Assembly (NCBI GenBank): GCA_903813345.2
Contig: CAIIXF020000005.1
Coordinates: 23,313,375-23,377,374 of the forward strand
Direction of reading: 5' to 3'
DNA: 64,000 bases
Source of the DNA: Owenia fusiformis
Taxonomy: Eukaryota > Annelida > Polychaeta > Sabellida > Oweniidae
Each line of letters opens with the position of its first letter. Within the stretch, counting starts at the first letter, position 1. The notes under the pieces were generated by a model, which was given only the letters and a program-made list of their open reading frames with translations, was not told the DNA's origin and made no database searches. Made by a program: the position numbers and the translations under genes. Shown piece after piece: positions 1-13,033 of this stretch.

Positions 1-3000
1 TAAAACAACAATAATATTGTCTTGCCAGGGTGACTTAATTAATGAACTGCCTGTACTTAAAAAATGTCAGCATGTTCAGACTTTTTTCTACATTGTTGGT
101 CTTCAAAGCTCCAAAATGTCAATTAAATGCCCAATTTTCTTGTATTTCTATACAGTTTAGAGTGTCATGACTATGCCTGTAAACCTATAAAGTTGTGAAG
201 CATATTGTAAGTGTGCTAATGTATCAGTATTCTAGCCACATATTGTACACTCCTAATAACATTGCCTTAGAATGGATATTTATATGTCCATAAATAAGAA
301 CTGACAACGAAAATCAATTGGCCATCAAAAAATGCATCAAAATTGCTCTGATTAATGGAAAAATATAATAGAAAAATGACATCTGAAAAGCTTGTGATTA
401 GCTCTTGAATAAAGATGTAATCAAGGAGTTTGCCTTGTTGGAAATATGGCTTAAAGTAAAGAAATGAGAGGAATAAAAAAGAAATAAAGGAAACAGGCAT
501 GACATATCAAACATGGAAAAGGATTAAGAAAATTTGCTTCATTTAATGAGATAATAATGAACCAATATCATATGATATATGAGTAAAGGGTAAGTCACTA
601 TGGCAATTTATGAATGGGGAAAGTAAATATTAACAAAATGTCACTCCTTAGAAACATGGCAATTTCTGTGAACTAATTGCAACTTTTAGTTTCATTTCAG
701 AGCCATTCATACTTTCATTCAAATATATTGCTTTGAGATCTTGGAGTTTAACTGTGATATCCTTTCTATTATTGAGCATTCTAACGTTTTATGCTTTGCT
801 AGGATTTAATGTTTTTTACGACGTGTTTTTGCCAATAACTTGGATAATTTAGGAAAATACATCCTCGGTTAAATTAATGATGTGTCACAAAATGGTGGAA
901 AATAGTGTCTGACTCAACTAAAAAAGCTTATCTTACTATCTCCTTTTTTACCTTTTTGGACCATTCAGTATAAAGTTTCTTCATTGTATATTTTACGTCT
1001 GGGAATTTCTATAAATTATTAAGTCACATACCTCCTCCATATTTTCTAAAGTATTCTATCCTTTTATTGTGTAAAAGTCATTGATTCATTGTTCAATGGA
1101 TGCCAAGCTTATCTGGATTATAACTGACAGAACTTCCAATTACATGCAAGAATAAAACACAGATCAGCTCTAAAATTCTACAATATAAAGGAAAACTGCA
1201 AAACAGTGATTTAATTAGAAGCGGGCAACTTGGAATTTTCTCCAGTTCATTTCTACCCAAGTCTCCCATTGTGTTTGACAAAATTTGCAACTTTTCCAAT
1301 TCCATGTCAAAATTGTAATTCATTTTGCCAGTTGTTCAGAAATGTTAATGAAACCCAACTGACATTAAACGAAAAAAGGCTTAAAAACAAAAATACTCTC
1401 AACAAATCTAAAAACAAATCTTTTGATCAATTTTAATCCACACCTTGAGCCTGGGTATTAGCAAGGGCAATTGAAAATGATCTGTTTGGTATCTCTACTC
1501 TACATCAGTCACAATTAATGGAAACAGATCATGCTTCCATCCTATTAGGATTTACAATAATATTAAACCAGGATAAATCAGGTAGTTGGAATTGTATAAA
1601 AAATTCATGATCACTTTTCATTTATGTGGGACTAGGGGCCCATATGTAATCCCCTAGCTTTTGCTGAACTAATTCTGAAACATACACCAGGTCATGGTTA
1701 ATTTCACAGTTTTTTTTAATGATTGAATAAAGTACTTGATTTTCGTACAAAATTGTACAATTTTGAGCATGTACTTCATGTGTGTTCATTTTATTAAATA
1801 CAAATGTCATCCTTTCTAATCCATTTTATATCTTAAAAACTTGACCATCTTGACAATTAACTTATTGGTAGTGGATTTTATATCTCTGTTTGTATCATAA
1901 GTCTTGGATCAGACTTGGATATAATAAATGTTAGTGTCATTGTGATCCCTCTAATGCCCATGAGAAATCCCTCTTAGAATAATCTCATAGGATAAATGTA
2001 ACAATTTGGCAAACCCTAAGAAAAGTAAGATATACATAGAAATGAAAATGTGAAATAGAGAGAAAAGGAATGGTTTGTTCAATCAGTATATAAAGCTACT
2101 ATACTGGCTACTGTACAATATACATCTACATGTATACAAATTATACATCTACATGTATACAAATAGGTTCAAAACTTGTTATACTTCGCCCTTTTAATAT
2201 ATAATCCTATGGCATTGTGTTTGAATTCATGTACAAAATGTGCACCTATCGCATACCTGTATACAGGTGAGTTGTTGCAAAAATGTCAAGATATTTTGGA
2301 CAACCCTCACAATGAAAATGTCCACATCATTCAGTATTTGAATAATAATTATTCAGGAATTGCTTTATTTAGTACGTATTCCATTCTATATAATTCAACT
2401 TTTCAATGTTTTATAACATGGTTGGTTAGATGTAAGATTCTCAAGTCAGTTCATTCATGGTTTGGGTTTATTACTAATCTTACAGATCATGATATAAATG
2501 TTACAAGAGTACATACTAAATTTTGAATCATTGAATTCCTGAAACTGCAGTTCATATTTTTGCTTCATATTACAACAACCATTAAAAGCATGAAAAATCA
2601 TAAAGATCATTTGATCTCGCTTACCTTTGTGATTGATACATTATTCTCTGAAGAAAAAACTCCACTCCAGTAGGTTTGATAAACGACCAGTGAACAGTCT
2701 ATTATAGCAAATGTCAAAAATGTTGATAAATGGATTTATATGATTGTGTTTATTTATGTATTGATGAATCCATGTACATATATTATATATAGCTGTTCTA
2801 TTGAGTATTTACATATTAGCTTTCATACAATTACTCCTGTATAAACTATGGTGCTGAGGAATATACCATCAAGGTGGTGAGGGAAGATCACATATTGTAA
2901 ATCCAAATTAGCCTCTTTAATAGTTTGTTTTCAGCTCTTTAAAAGTTTTTAATCCACACAATAATTTCTACTGGGCTTCAAGGCTAAGTTAACCTTTATT

Positions 3001-3503
3001 TCATTGCTGGATTCGTGGTGATCGGTTGATATTGTTCCAAAGTATTTCATTGCAATTGCATGAATTTAAACACTTACTTATTGCCAGTGATATTCCACAT
3101 ATTCATATTCTTATGTTAGTTAGCATTTATTATGTTGACAAAGTCGAGACCACCTCCGGTTAGCAACTCTCTAATACAAGCTATAGTCTTGTAATATTTC
3201 ACAATCATTTGAACTTCAACACCATTTGTTAGAGTAGGAAGTGTTTACATTTCTGATAAATAAACTTTGATAATCTGTGTATAAGTTAAATTGTTTCCAT
3301 CCTGCAGAAAGTAATACATTACCTTATTCTATGTTATTACTCTTTAATTTCTCTTCTATGTAATCAATAGTGTGCATTTCATGTCTGATCTCTTCATTCC
3401 TTGTTTATTTCACTCTATCTGATTATATTTTAAAATTCATGGAATTGTCCACCATTAAATTTTATCATTGGTTCCAGATTACAATTAATCAACATTAAGT
3501 TCC
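1..3503. other. non-coding A+T-rich stretch
   Basis: I see no supported gene here. Open frames are at most 116 codons (2176-2526, +) and lack domain-like composition or convincing splice partners. A 24-bp unit (ATACATCTACATGTATACAA core) is directly duplicated at about 2117-2164. Confidence 0.6.
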
Positions 3504-3740
3504 ACTTGTTACCGTACATGTATTTAGTATTTACTTGTTACTGTACATGTATTTAGTATTTACTTGTTACTGTACATGTATTTAGTATCTACTTGTTACT
3601 GTGCATGTGTTTAGTATTTACTTGTTACTGTACATGTATTTATTATTTACTTGTTACTGTACATGTATTTAGTATCTACTTGTTACTGTACATGTATTTA
3701 GTATCTACTTGTTACTGTACATGTATTAAGTATCTACTTG
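3504..3740. repeat. 29-bp minisatellite, about 8 copies
   Basis: The unit begins ACTTGTTACTGTACATGTAT and recurs every 29 bp from 3504. Copies differ by a few substitutions, for example GTGCATGTGT in one copy and ATTAAG in the last. The array decays after ACTTGGTATT near 3740. The reading frame shifts each copy, so the open frame across it (3593-3784) is a by-product. Confidence 0.95.
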
Positions 3741-5001
3741 GTATTACGTCAATATTTCTCCTTGAAATAAATTGTTATTTCTGAAGTGTCAATTTTGTTG
3801 AGTTATATCATGACTGAGTAGTCTACAATCAATCTCCCTTTTGATAAAAAATATCTAAAAAGTCCTTTCTATATTTAGGCCCCATTAGATGATAATAGTT
3901 TTGTGCAAACACTATGTGGTATTGGTTTTGGCCCAAGGTCTAAACAATATACAAATCAAATATGGTACATACAGTGAAACTTGTATTCAATTTAGTTGAA
4001 TATATTATGAGCACCTCTCCAAATTTGCCTTTCACATTTGCAACCCCTCTTCTACCTCCCAGCCCTCAGATATATATACCTTTTCCAAGAGAATTTTTCC
4101 GGAGAGAGCTTCATTTTAATGTATTAAGATCTATTTTTATGCTTGTATCATATATTGAGAGATAATCTGCATATTATAAGTAAATATATTATTTATATTT
4201 CAAAATAATAACAATTCAAATCCCTATGCATTTCTTTTGGAAACATTATGAAATTTCACAAATGAAAACATTAAGTAATTTATCATAAGCCACCTAAAGT
4301 TAAGAAAATAACCATATTTTATAACTAATCCCATGTTGTTATCATATCTTGGCACAGTTTGACAGTATGGTTTGTTGGACAATATATTGGATACATCTAC
4401 TTTGTAAAGATAAAACCATCTAAAAGGACCACAACTGTGGCTGATGTGTTACCTTGTGAATCAATAAGACATGAGATAAAAAGCGTCAGAATAGTGATTC
4501 CAACATTAAGAAAGATTGCTATGAGCCCATGAAGACCCCCCCCCTTCTCTAGAAATCAAGTGACATTATGTCACAAAGTAATATCAGTAGAGAGTGTGAA
4601 GAATTATAATGAATTTTGCAAGCCTTATTTTGAGAAATCCACCGCCTCCCCCATTTCTATTAGTCAATGTATAATATCACTTACCTTAATATATAAAACT
4701 GTTCCAATATGTTAAAGATCAGGAAATATTGATCATGTGTAATTCAGAGATGTATTAAACTGCTGTACATATAACAATATCCTCACAGATGAAATCCATA
4801 TGACTATAATTTATAATTATGATAAAAGTGTAAACATTCTATATTCACCCATGAGTAAAATATCCTAGTTGCCATGATTTTGACTCAAAAAGAATGAAAT
4901 AGAGAGAATTTAGATTTAGAAATAAAGCTGACTGATGTAGTTTCTTATCTCAGTCGAATAAAAGTGCCAAAAATTGACTGGTAGATGTGCTGCTTATACT
5001 G
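3741..5001. other. non-coding stretch
   Basis: No gene or structured element seen. A run of nine C lies near 4539-4547. Confidence 0.5.
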
Positions 5002-5237
5002 TAGAGTATAGTTATAAACTACCCTCTGCCTAGTATAGACTAGTTGAGAAGTTGATGCAAGTCTGATTTTACATGAGTTAATGAAATCTGTCCTGTGCAG
5101 TCAACCATGGAAGGATTTTGAATCTGCTGGTGGCAAATTAATCAAAAGAGCTTGCTCTTTATGAAGTATATTTTAGGGCAATTAATATATTTAAGAATAT
5201 TTAAGAAGCAAAGTTGAAAACAAATGCAAAGGGTATA
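5002..5237. repeat. dispersed element, diverged copy 1
   Basis: The left end (about 5002-5040, containing CTCTGCCTAGTATAGAC) matches about 6718-6757 (CTCTGCCTAGTAGAGAC). The right end (about 5200-5237, containing ACAAATGCAAAGGGTA) matches about 7024-7060. The order and orientation of the two ends are the same, so these are two copies of one short element, while the middles differ. Confidence 0.5.
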
Positions 5238-5639
5238 CTAACTACTGATCATCCATACTCTTTCCTTGCTATTAATTCAAGTTTGATAAGATAGTCTATA
5301 AATATATTGGCATCACTAATTAAATTAGTATGCTTGATAGCAGTCCAGAAGTGATCACAAATACAGTAAAAATGTTGAAATAAGATTGGAATGTACGATT
5401 TAAAGTATACATCTTGCAAGCAGGGTATTTTCATTTCATTTGTCTTCCATCTTCCCCCACACTAAATATGCATGTTCCACACAAGGGTTTGGAAAGAGAT
5501 ATAGAAATAGATTTTATGCAAGGCTGCGATTTATTCATGGGCTGTAAGCCTTTTGACATTCACATAAGTCAAAATATGCATTGCATAAGAATGTTATATT
5601 ATTATCACTGCCATAGCTAGGATTTCACAAAGTAGGTGC

Positions 5640-5735
5640 AATGAGGTAAATGTTTTATGTCAATGAGGCAAATCTTTTCTGCCAATGAGGCAAAAAATCA
5701 TTGGTGAGGCAAAATCTGTTGGTGAGGCTATTTAC
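5640..5735. repeat. degenerate short tandem motif (AATGAGGCAAA)
   Basis: The motif AATGAGGCAAA or GGTGAGGCAAA recurs four to five times at irregular 18-25 bp spacing. It is probably part of a decayed repeat. Confidence 0.5.
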
Positions 5736-6717
5736 TGTCCTAATCTGCATAGGCAAACACCCATAGCGACCCCCTGGCAATGGTAGTATGCATATTTTAC
5801 ATGTTCATAGTACTGTAAATGTGTTTTATGTGTGTATTAAGTTTGAATGATTGAAAAAATATCATTTTTATGAATTCAATTTACATCACATCAATTCTTT
5901 TGTTAAACTCTTGGCATGCATTAACAAATATTACAGTTTTACTTTGATACCATCTTAGAATCCAAGGCACTATTTGTACATTTTCTCAAATGTGAAAAAA
6001 GAAACTAACAACAATATTATCAGATTTACAGTTAAACTAATAAGTATGGGGAAAATATACACAGTTCTTTGGGTTTATGGCTGTTAAGTGATTTGTATTC
6101 TCAATTAAAAGGGAAAGTTGTTACAATAGATTGGCACATCTGCATTAACCTATTGAGCCTATGTCCCACTGGCAAAGTATCCTTTGAATAAGCAGTCATG
6201 CTGGAGAAAACAAATAAAGTTTAAAAGAGAGAAATTAGCAAGGAATAAAGAAAAAAGACATGAAGTACACGCTCCATAGTATATAAAAAAGCTAGAAAAT
6301 TGAAGGGTTCATTCAATTTTTAGAGAGGAATCACATGTGATAATGATGACCTGGTGTAACAATTTGTCATGGGTTGTATATTTGATTTACTCTGCTAATG
6401 TACATGTCTGCACTTTGAATATCATAGCTTTTAATAGACATGGATCCATCCAAGTTACTGTATAAATAATGCATATTTCAGACATGCTATAATCTCCTGT
6501 GTTTCTATGTTTTATAAGGTCAGGAAAATAGTGTATTCTATAGAAGAAATAAAGGAATAGAGATGTGACTTGCTAAAATTGTATTTTGTATAAAATGCGT
6601 ATTCACATAAAAGTCTTGTCAGAATTGAAAGATCAATCATTTCAATGTACATGTAAGTACAAACAACAGAATATAACATACCTAATGAAATATATAATTT
6701 TGTCATACCCTGCGTGC
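5736..6717. other. non-coding stretch
   Basis: Nothing recognisable on either strand. Confidence 0.5.
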
Positions 6718-7062
6718 AGAGTCTAGTTAAACTACACTCTGCCTAGTAGAGACCATATTACAGTTTAGTAGCCCCGCCCCCACGACGGGTACCGGTGACA
6801 GTTTGGGTAATAAATCACTTCTCTATGCGCTGAACCTTCTTCCTTCGAGCTTGAAGAAACATACGCCAAATGCGTTCTAATTAAAAATATGCATGTCATT
6901 GGTCAATTCCGGGCTCAACGATGACGTCAAAAGGAATGACCATATTTAGAACCGACGAACACTGATTGGCGCGGTGAGTTCACAGGTTTATTTTAGTTTG
7001 AAAGAGTGAAGACGAAGCTCTCTTTTAAGAAGTGAAGTCAAACAAATGCAAAGGGTAATTTT
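6718..7062. repeat. dispersed element copy 2 with GC/CRE/CCAAT-rich core
   Basis: The ends match the element at 5002-5237. The middle (about 6765-6975) is much richer in G+C and CpG than its surroundings. It holds a GC box (CCCCGCCCCC), a palindromic CRE (TGACGTCA) and inverted CCAAT boxes (ATTGGTC, ATTGGCG). This could be a promoter or the regulatory part of a transposon. No open frame is attached to it. Confidence 0.45.
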
Positions 7063-8040
7063 GTCACAACTTTATTTGAAATTATCATCAAAGGATTCAT
7101 TCAATTAAAGCTGCTTAAATTGAAGATACGTGTATTAGTGGTCTGGAAATCTCTATCATCTACTTTAAAATGCAGTTAATAAATAAGATAATATAACTGG
7201 CAAATAGAAAATATTCTCATAATGTTTACCAGGTACGATCTCATAGAAACTGAAAATTGTCAGGGTAGAAAAATCTCTTACCTGCAAGTCCTGCATGTAC
7301 TTTTAAACTGAGACTGGATATTTAACTTTATTCATCAATCCACGTAAACTTTTAAGACTTAACAGCTATTTATTGATTTATCATACGTGTTATTTTTAGA
7401 TGAATTTGAATATAAAAAGATGCTTTGAATAGTATTGATTGAACTGAGTCATGACATTTTACTCATGTTTTTAACCATTAATTCTTTTCTGTAACTGAAT
7501 TCAAGTTGAAAGAACAATTTGGTTTTCTTACATTTGGTGTGTGGGTTACAGTACTTGGTTGTATTGATAATTTCTTCTTAGATTCTACTTTTTTGTATTC
7601 TATTTCATATTTTAAATCATAATCTCCTGACATCATTTATAAGAGTAAGTTTTGTAAAGTAATATGAATGATTTCATAAATCATCCACAGGGGCAACAAA
7701 TGCTAGAAAGCAACAGGGGCAACAAATGCTAGAAACCAACAGGGGCTAACAAGGTGGAATAAATAAAGCAAAGCATAAGATTGCTTTTTTTGCACAATCT
7801 AAATTACTGAATACTATTATCTCAGCATCTCATACATATTTATAGTACTCTTGTCACATCAAAAGGCAACGTTTGTAATAAAGGAAGCTGAAAAATATAT
7901 AAACCTTCATTAAATATTCTTTTGTTTTAATACATTATTTTATTACAATATATGGTTCATCTTTCATCAGGCCTGTAGTCATGGAAGTTTTGTGGGTTTA
8001 AGTGAACATGGGTCTGTACATTTTGTGTTTAACTTTTAAG
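7063..8040. other. non-coding stretch with a short direct repeat
   Basis: No gene seen. A unit of about 30 bp containing CAGGGGCAACAAATGCTAGA is repeated directly between about 7689 and 7750 (two full copies plus a partial third). Confidence 0.6.
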
Positions 8041-8278
8041 GACTTTTAGACATGGTCAGAAATATACCTATGTATTACATACCCAGCGAAGCATTTGTAT
8101 TGAAGTCAATGGAGCTGAAAGTCGGCTATATATTCCTGTATAGCCGCCAAACCTTTTACCATGACAATCTTATGACGTCATCGGGACGTCATGTTTCATT
8201 TCTTCCTAATTTCACTCGCACACAGACACGTGGCATCATTGATATAACGTAGCCATGATATAAAAGTATGTAATACAA

Positions 8279-8396
8279 CAGTTATGTCCGTATCATTGAA
8301 TATATGCCTTCGGTCTGTCGTAATATAACCCTCGCAAGCTCGGGCTATATTGGTGACAGACCTTAGGCATATATTCAATGATAGGGACATAACTGC
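8279..8396. repeat. long palindrome (hairpin) with CGCAAGCTCGGG centre
   Basis: The left arm starting AGTTATGTCCGTATCATTGA is matched by the reverse complement of the right arm ending AATGATAGGGACATAACT. Pairing runs through to a centre (CTCGCAAGCTCGGGCTATAT) that is itself near-palindromic. Arms are about 55 bp with few mismatches. Likely a fold-back MITE; 8050-8278 may be part of the same element. Confidence 0.85.
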
Positions 8397-8476
8397 TAAA
8401 TATAGCTTTGTTGGAATTCTATGTTGTTTTAATGAAATAGAAAATTTTAGAGAATCTTTTGAAATGAACATGACTC

Positions 8477-8560
8477 GGCCAGCCGATTGAGTATTTTGTT
8501 CAAAACTGAAACAATTTTGAACAAAATACTCATTTGGCCAGACGCTGGCTGATGAATCGG
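8477..8560. repeat. second palindrome of the 8-kb cluster
   Basis: The arms TTGAGTATTTTGTTCAAAA and TTTTGAACAAAATACTCA flank a loop of about 9 bp. Looser pairing outside (GGCCAGC / GCTGGC) extends the inverted repeat. Confidence 0.8.
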
Positions 8561-11500
8561 AGGAAATGTGATTCAGGCATTAGAGGAGGGGCATTTATAT
8601 CAGGGTTTCTTCCGCCTCAACTAATCTCTAACAAATGTGATTGCAAATCTCAGAGATTCACTTGTATCGAGGCATGACAAATACCTAATTTTCCATTAAA
8701 TCTCTCCATAATTTGATGCTATCTGACAAATCTATCTATGAATAGGATTTCATTGTGGTCATGTTTTAAAAGAGAAAATGATTACAATAGTGAGAAATAT
8801 GAGGCAATAAATCTGACAGGCATATAGTCAAGCCTCTCATACTAAATAGAAATGAAAAAAATAATGTTGTTGAAGAGAAATGGCATTAAATAAGCTGAAC
8901 AGAAAGGGAAAGTAAACTGGCAAATGAAACTGTTACAGACACAATTGATCAAGTCTTGAAGCTAATGTGACACAATGAATGAATATATGAATACAATTTA
9001 CCAAATGACTTTCTTTTTTGTGCAAAACTTCTCACCTCAGTCTGTCAAAGTAGATTCACGTTTTAATTAGCGTAAAATAAATGTGACAGCTGAACGGTTC
9101 AATTGTTAAACTATTTTCACTTTTATTCATCGTTTGACATCTCATCAATATGTATCATCAATAAATTAGAGAATTTTGTAATAATTTAAACAACATGATA
9201 CTGTAAACAATATAATGGTGATGGTAATATGTATGTATGAAATAAAACAGTGGGTTTTGCAGTCATACCCAATTCTAAAGAGTTTTAGAGTCAGAAAATT
9301 GAAAGGGATACTAAGAAAATTAAATTGGGCCATTTGAAATTTGAGGATATATTTAAATGTGAAATAGTTGAATGATAGTGTTTATAACTCGAGCACATCT
9401 CAAACAATAAAATGAATATTACATCTATCTATTAATGATTGGTATTGAAATGCATGCCTCATACATTACAATACAATACATTACAATAAATAACACTTGC
9501 ATCTGGTTATAATTTGAAATTATTGTTGCAACCCAGGTGATATAATAGAAATTTGATAACCCTTGTTCAGTAAAATATGAATCAAATTAAAATACAAAAT
9601 CATTTATGATGATATCTGTTTCTTTGAAAAAGTGAAGTAAGTGAATATCAAGCCTGCCAAAAAATGTATTTTGCATTCAAAAAGTTCGTCAAAACCCAGT
9701 AGGTCAATTTTCACATTTTTTGATTTTTTCTTCATTCAATATTTTGGTTGTAAATCATTATTAGATACCAAAAAATAATATATAAACAATATCTTACCTT
9801 TTGGCACCAAATCTCATTTTTCCAATAATGATCTTTCTTTGAGGATATATGTCAGTATGTAGCTTGCTTTCCAGGTCTCTATGCACAATTCTCTAAGGTT
9901 CACTGTAACTTTAGTTCATCACTATAAAACTCAGTATCTGATTCTAATAGCAGGAGGACATCTCTTTCGCATGCATATTCTCTTTTTATTTGATAATGAG
10001 AAATCTCCTGTCAGCTTTCCAAAGAATTTCAAATCCTCCTTAGTTTATTCTTGAGATGCCTGCCATTCAAAGCAGCCCTCTTAATCTAATAAAACATTGA
10101 TGAGCTCCTGCAATCAATAGGAAACTTCTGCTCTTTATTTCTCACTCGCCACACATATTCCTTGTGATTTCTCTCTAAAATTTGAAAGAAGTGTCTGATT
10201 TTACGGTAGTTCTCTGCAATTTGGAGTATTTACACCATCTCTTTGTATTTCTCTTCGTGATAATTTCTTTCTTTATGACTCTATTTTGCATTTTAAAACC
10301 CAACTCCATGATATTTTCTTTAAGGGATTTTTAAACTCTTGGTCCTATAATTGTATAAATGTTGTTTGCTGCTTACCAAAATGGTACAATGGTAGCAATT
10401 ACACCCCTATTACCAATGGGTTCATCAATTTCTACATTGATTAATACTAACCAGCCGATTTTTACTCAATTTCAAACTATTTAGTGCCCCAAACCTATAA
10501 ATGAAATATTAAAACTTTTAAGTGATGGATATGATGAGAAATTGGTTGTGATGGGTCTAAAAATCTAAAATGGGTTGAAAAGTTAGATACATCTGTACCA
10601 GACTGTGACCACTGAAGATATGGAAAATTTTAGTCCATTGTCAAAGCAATATAACGTCCCATGATTCCTGCAAAGGAGATCTGCTTCCCAGGTTACCACA
10701 TGTTTTTGGTCAAAAGGTCTAATTTAGTTAGAAAGTTCTTGGATAATTCTTGTAAACTTAGGATTTAATATTAGTAATCAGGTCTAGATGACTTATACAT
10801 GTAGTATGCCATAATTCATGTAGATTAAATTTGAATCCAGAAAGTAATAAGCTGGATGAAATTCAGAAGGATATCATAGAATATAGAAGTTGCTATTTCT
10901 CTGACTTCCTCATATTACAATTGTTATGTCATTCTGTCACTCTATAAGCATTTCAACATGTGCTATTCATACTCCTAAGTGGCACTTCAACTCCAAAAAT
11001 TAGAAACAGAATTGAATCAAATATGTATTACCAGGAAATATAGAAAGTATTGGTACAGGAGTGGATCTGGAAATTGGCTTAAATCTTTTTTTTGAAAGTC
11101 CAAGTCCCTCTTTGGAAAATGTTTTGAAATTCTAGACCAATTTTCCCAAAGTTGAGGCTCGTTTTTAAGAAATTGGACCTAATTTTGAAGTGAGCTATTT
11201 TAAGGTCCAAAATGAGAATAAGTTGTTGCCCCCTGATCTGCTTGTGGGATAAGGCTGCTTAGATTGACATCAGAGATTGGCAAACACATTTCAGCTAGAT
11301 ATGCTGCAAATTGTTTGACCCTCTCACCTCCTTTGGTATAAATCATAACTTCAGATGTATCAGTCTGAAGCCAGTATTTAGTACTTGGAGTAGTAATATA
11401 AAGTCTTGCTAGTAAAATTATGGTTGGGATTTGCAGCGATTTATTCAGTAGAACCATTAGTTGAGCAATCATATGGATTTGTCGAGTTGACATTATACTG

Positions 11501-13033
11501 TTTATTTTTGAAAAATGAATGAAGAAAAATAGCTCCACCATTTGCCAAATTAATCTTTATATAAATTAACTATCAACATATAATTTTACTCTTACTTTTT
11601 TAACAATTCTTTTGCTATATTGTTCAAAATAAGAACAAGAGACATGATGAACTTGACAGTTGGATCCTTAAGTCACCTCTCAACTATAGGATAAGAAATG
11701 ATCTGTACAAGGAGTAAATAGATACCAATATATTAGACAGTGGTGTTTTAGGAAAACTGTTTTATTTAGTCCAGTAAAGTCCCTCAGCGATAAAACAATT
11801 GAATTGTAGATCTGTCGACCTACTGATTTATCATACCCTATAGACTACATAGTCTTTCACTACATTGAAATAAAAAATATCTTTTGGCTTGCTAGAATTT
11901 ACCAATAACCTCATTTCAAAAAATAAACATTGTGAAAATCTTGGCCCTTCACCCTTGCTGAACTGAGGTATTAAGTATTATCACGACCTACTGAAAACTA
12001 TGTACAAACTTGTTATTCACCCAGGACCAGGGCACATAATGACAACTATGGCCCATCCATCGGTCAAGTCAATATAGTAAAATAGAAGCCTTCTAAACTA
12101 GTACTAAGTCTAATACCCTGAGAATAGTCCTAGCAAGGTGATGATAATTAAAGCCTATAATCATCTATTGGTGTATTCTCCACAGAGTTAATTCTCAGTT
12201 TATAGTGCAAGAGAATACAAAATGTTCAATAGATTTTCTTAAACTTGCTAGCATATGTAATAAGTGTATTAATCACCTTTTAAAAATTGAAAAGATGTCT
12301 TTTATCTAGTCAAGCTGCTTAGCTCTACAAATTTTGATATTTAAAGAAAGACATCAAAAGTTTTATATCAAGGTCTATTTATTGTGTAAGTTCTACAAAT
12401 TATTTATGAATCAGAAACCTTTTAGAGTGATTTAGGGTCGGACACTGGCCTTCGTAGAATATCCTTAATGATCAATTCTGTGTGTATATTATAAATGCAT
12501 GAAGAAGAAAGATAGAGGTATATAGTGGGAAGCAGAATGTGAAAATGAAATTATTAAATGTTCTTTTTGTTTTGCTTAAACATGATTATGACATCAACAT
12601 TGTCCATATTATAAGATACTGGTTAAACCTGTCTATCGCTTTTTGGATTTAGACCCTGGTCATCCACGTTGCAAGCAAGTATTCTGGCACAGACCACTGA
12701 GTTATTCAATAATCCCAAGAGTAATGTGATGCACATTATTTGAGAGGTCCTTATTCAGTTTTGACGTAATATTCTAAATTTAAATTTGAATTTGAAATTA
12801 GAAATCATGAGTGCGTATCATTTTCATTCGGTGGCAGTCTGTTCTTGCTATTTCAGCCCTGGGCCTGCTGAAATGAGGTTATCGGTATATTCTTTCATTA
12901 TAGCTCAAAATCTTACAGTTAACCCCCAAACAACCCAAGATTGCGTCTTAAAGTGATATGCAGCTTTGTAAAGAAGTTGTTAGTGGATAGAGTAATTTAT
13001 TTATTACATATGATTTATTCTATATATTTCCAG
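8561..13033. other. non-coding stretch upstream of the DD3-3-like exons
   Basis: I looked for the missing upstream exons of the DD3-3-like gene and found none. There is a small TACATTACAATA direct repeat at about 9463-9490. A minus-strand open frame of 113 codons at 11200-11541 is unassigned and has no recognisable domain. Confidence 0.45.

Noticed and set aside
2176-2526. 116-codon open frame on +
   Set aside because: No domain, no signal peptide, no splice partners; the length is within chance for A+T-rich DNA.
11200-11541. 113-codon open frame on -
   Set aside because: No recognisable family and no flanking exons; a retroelement scrap is possible but cannot be supported.
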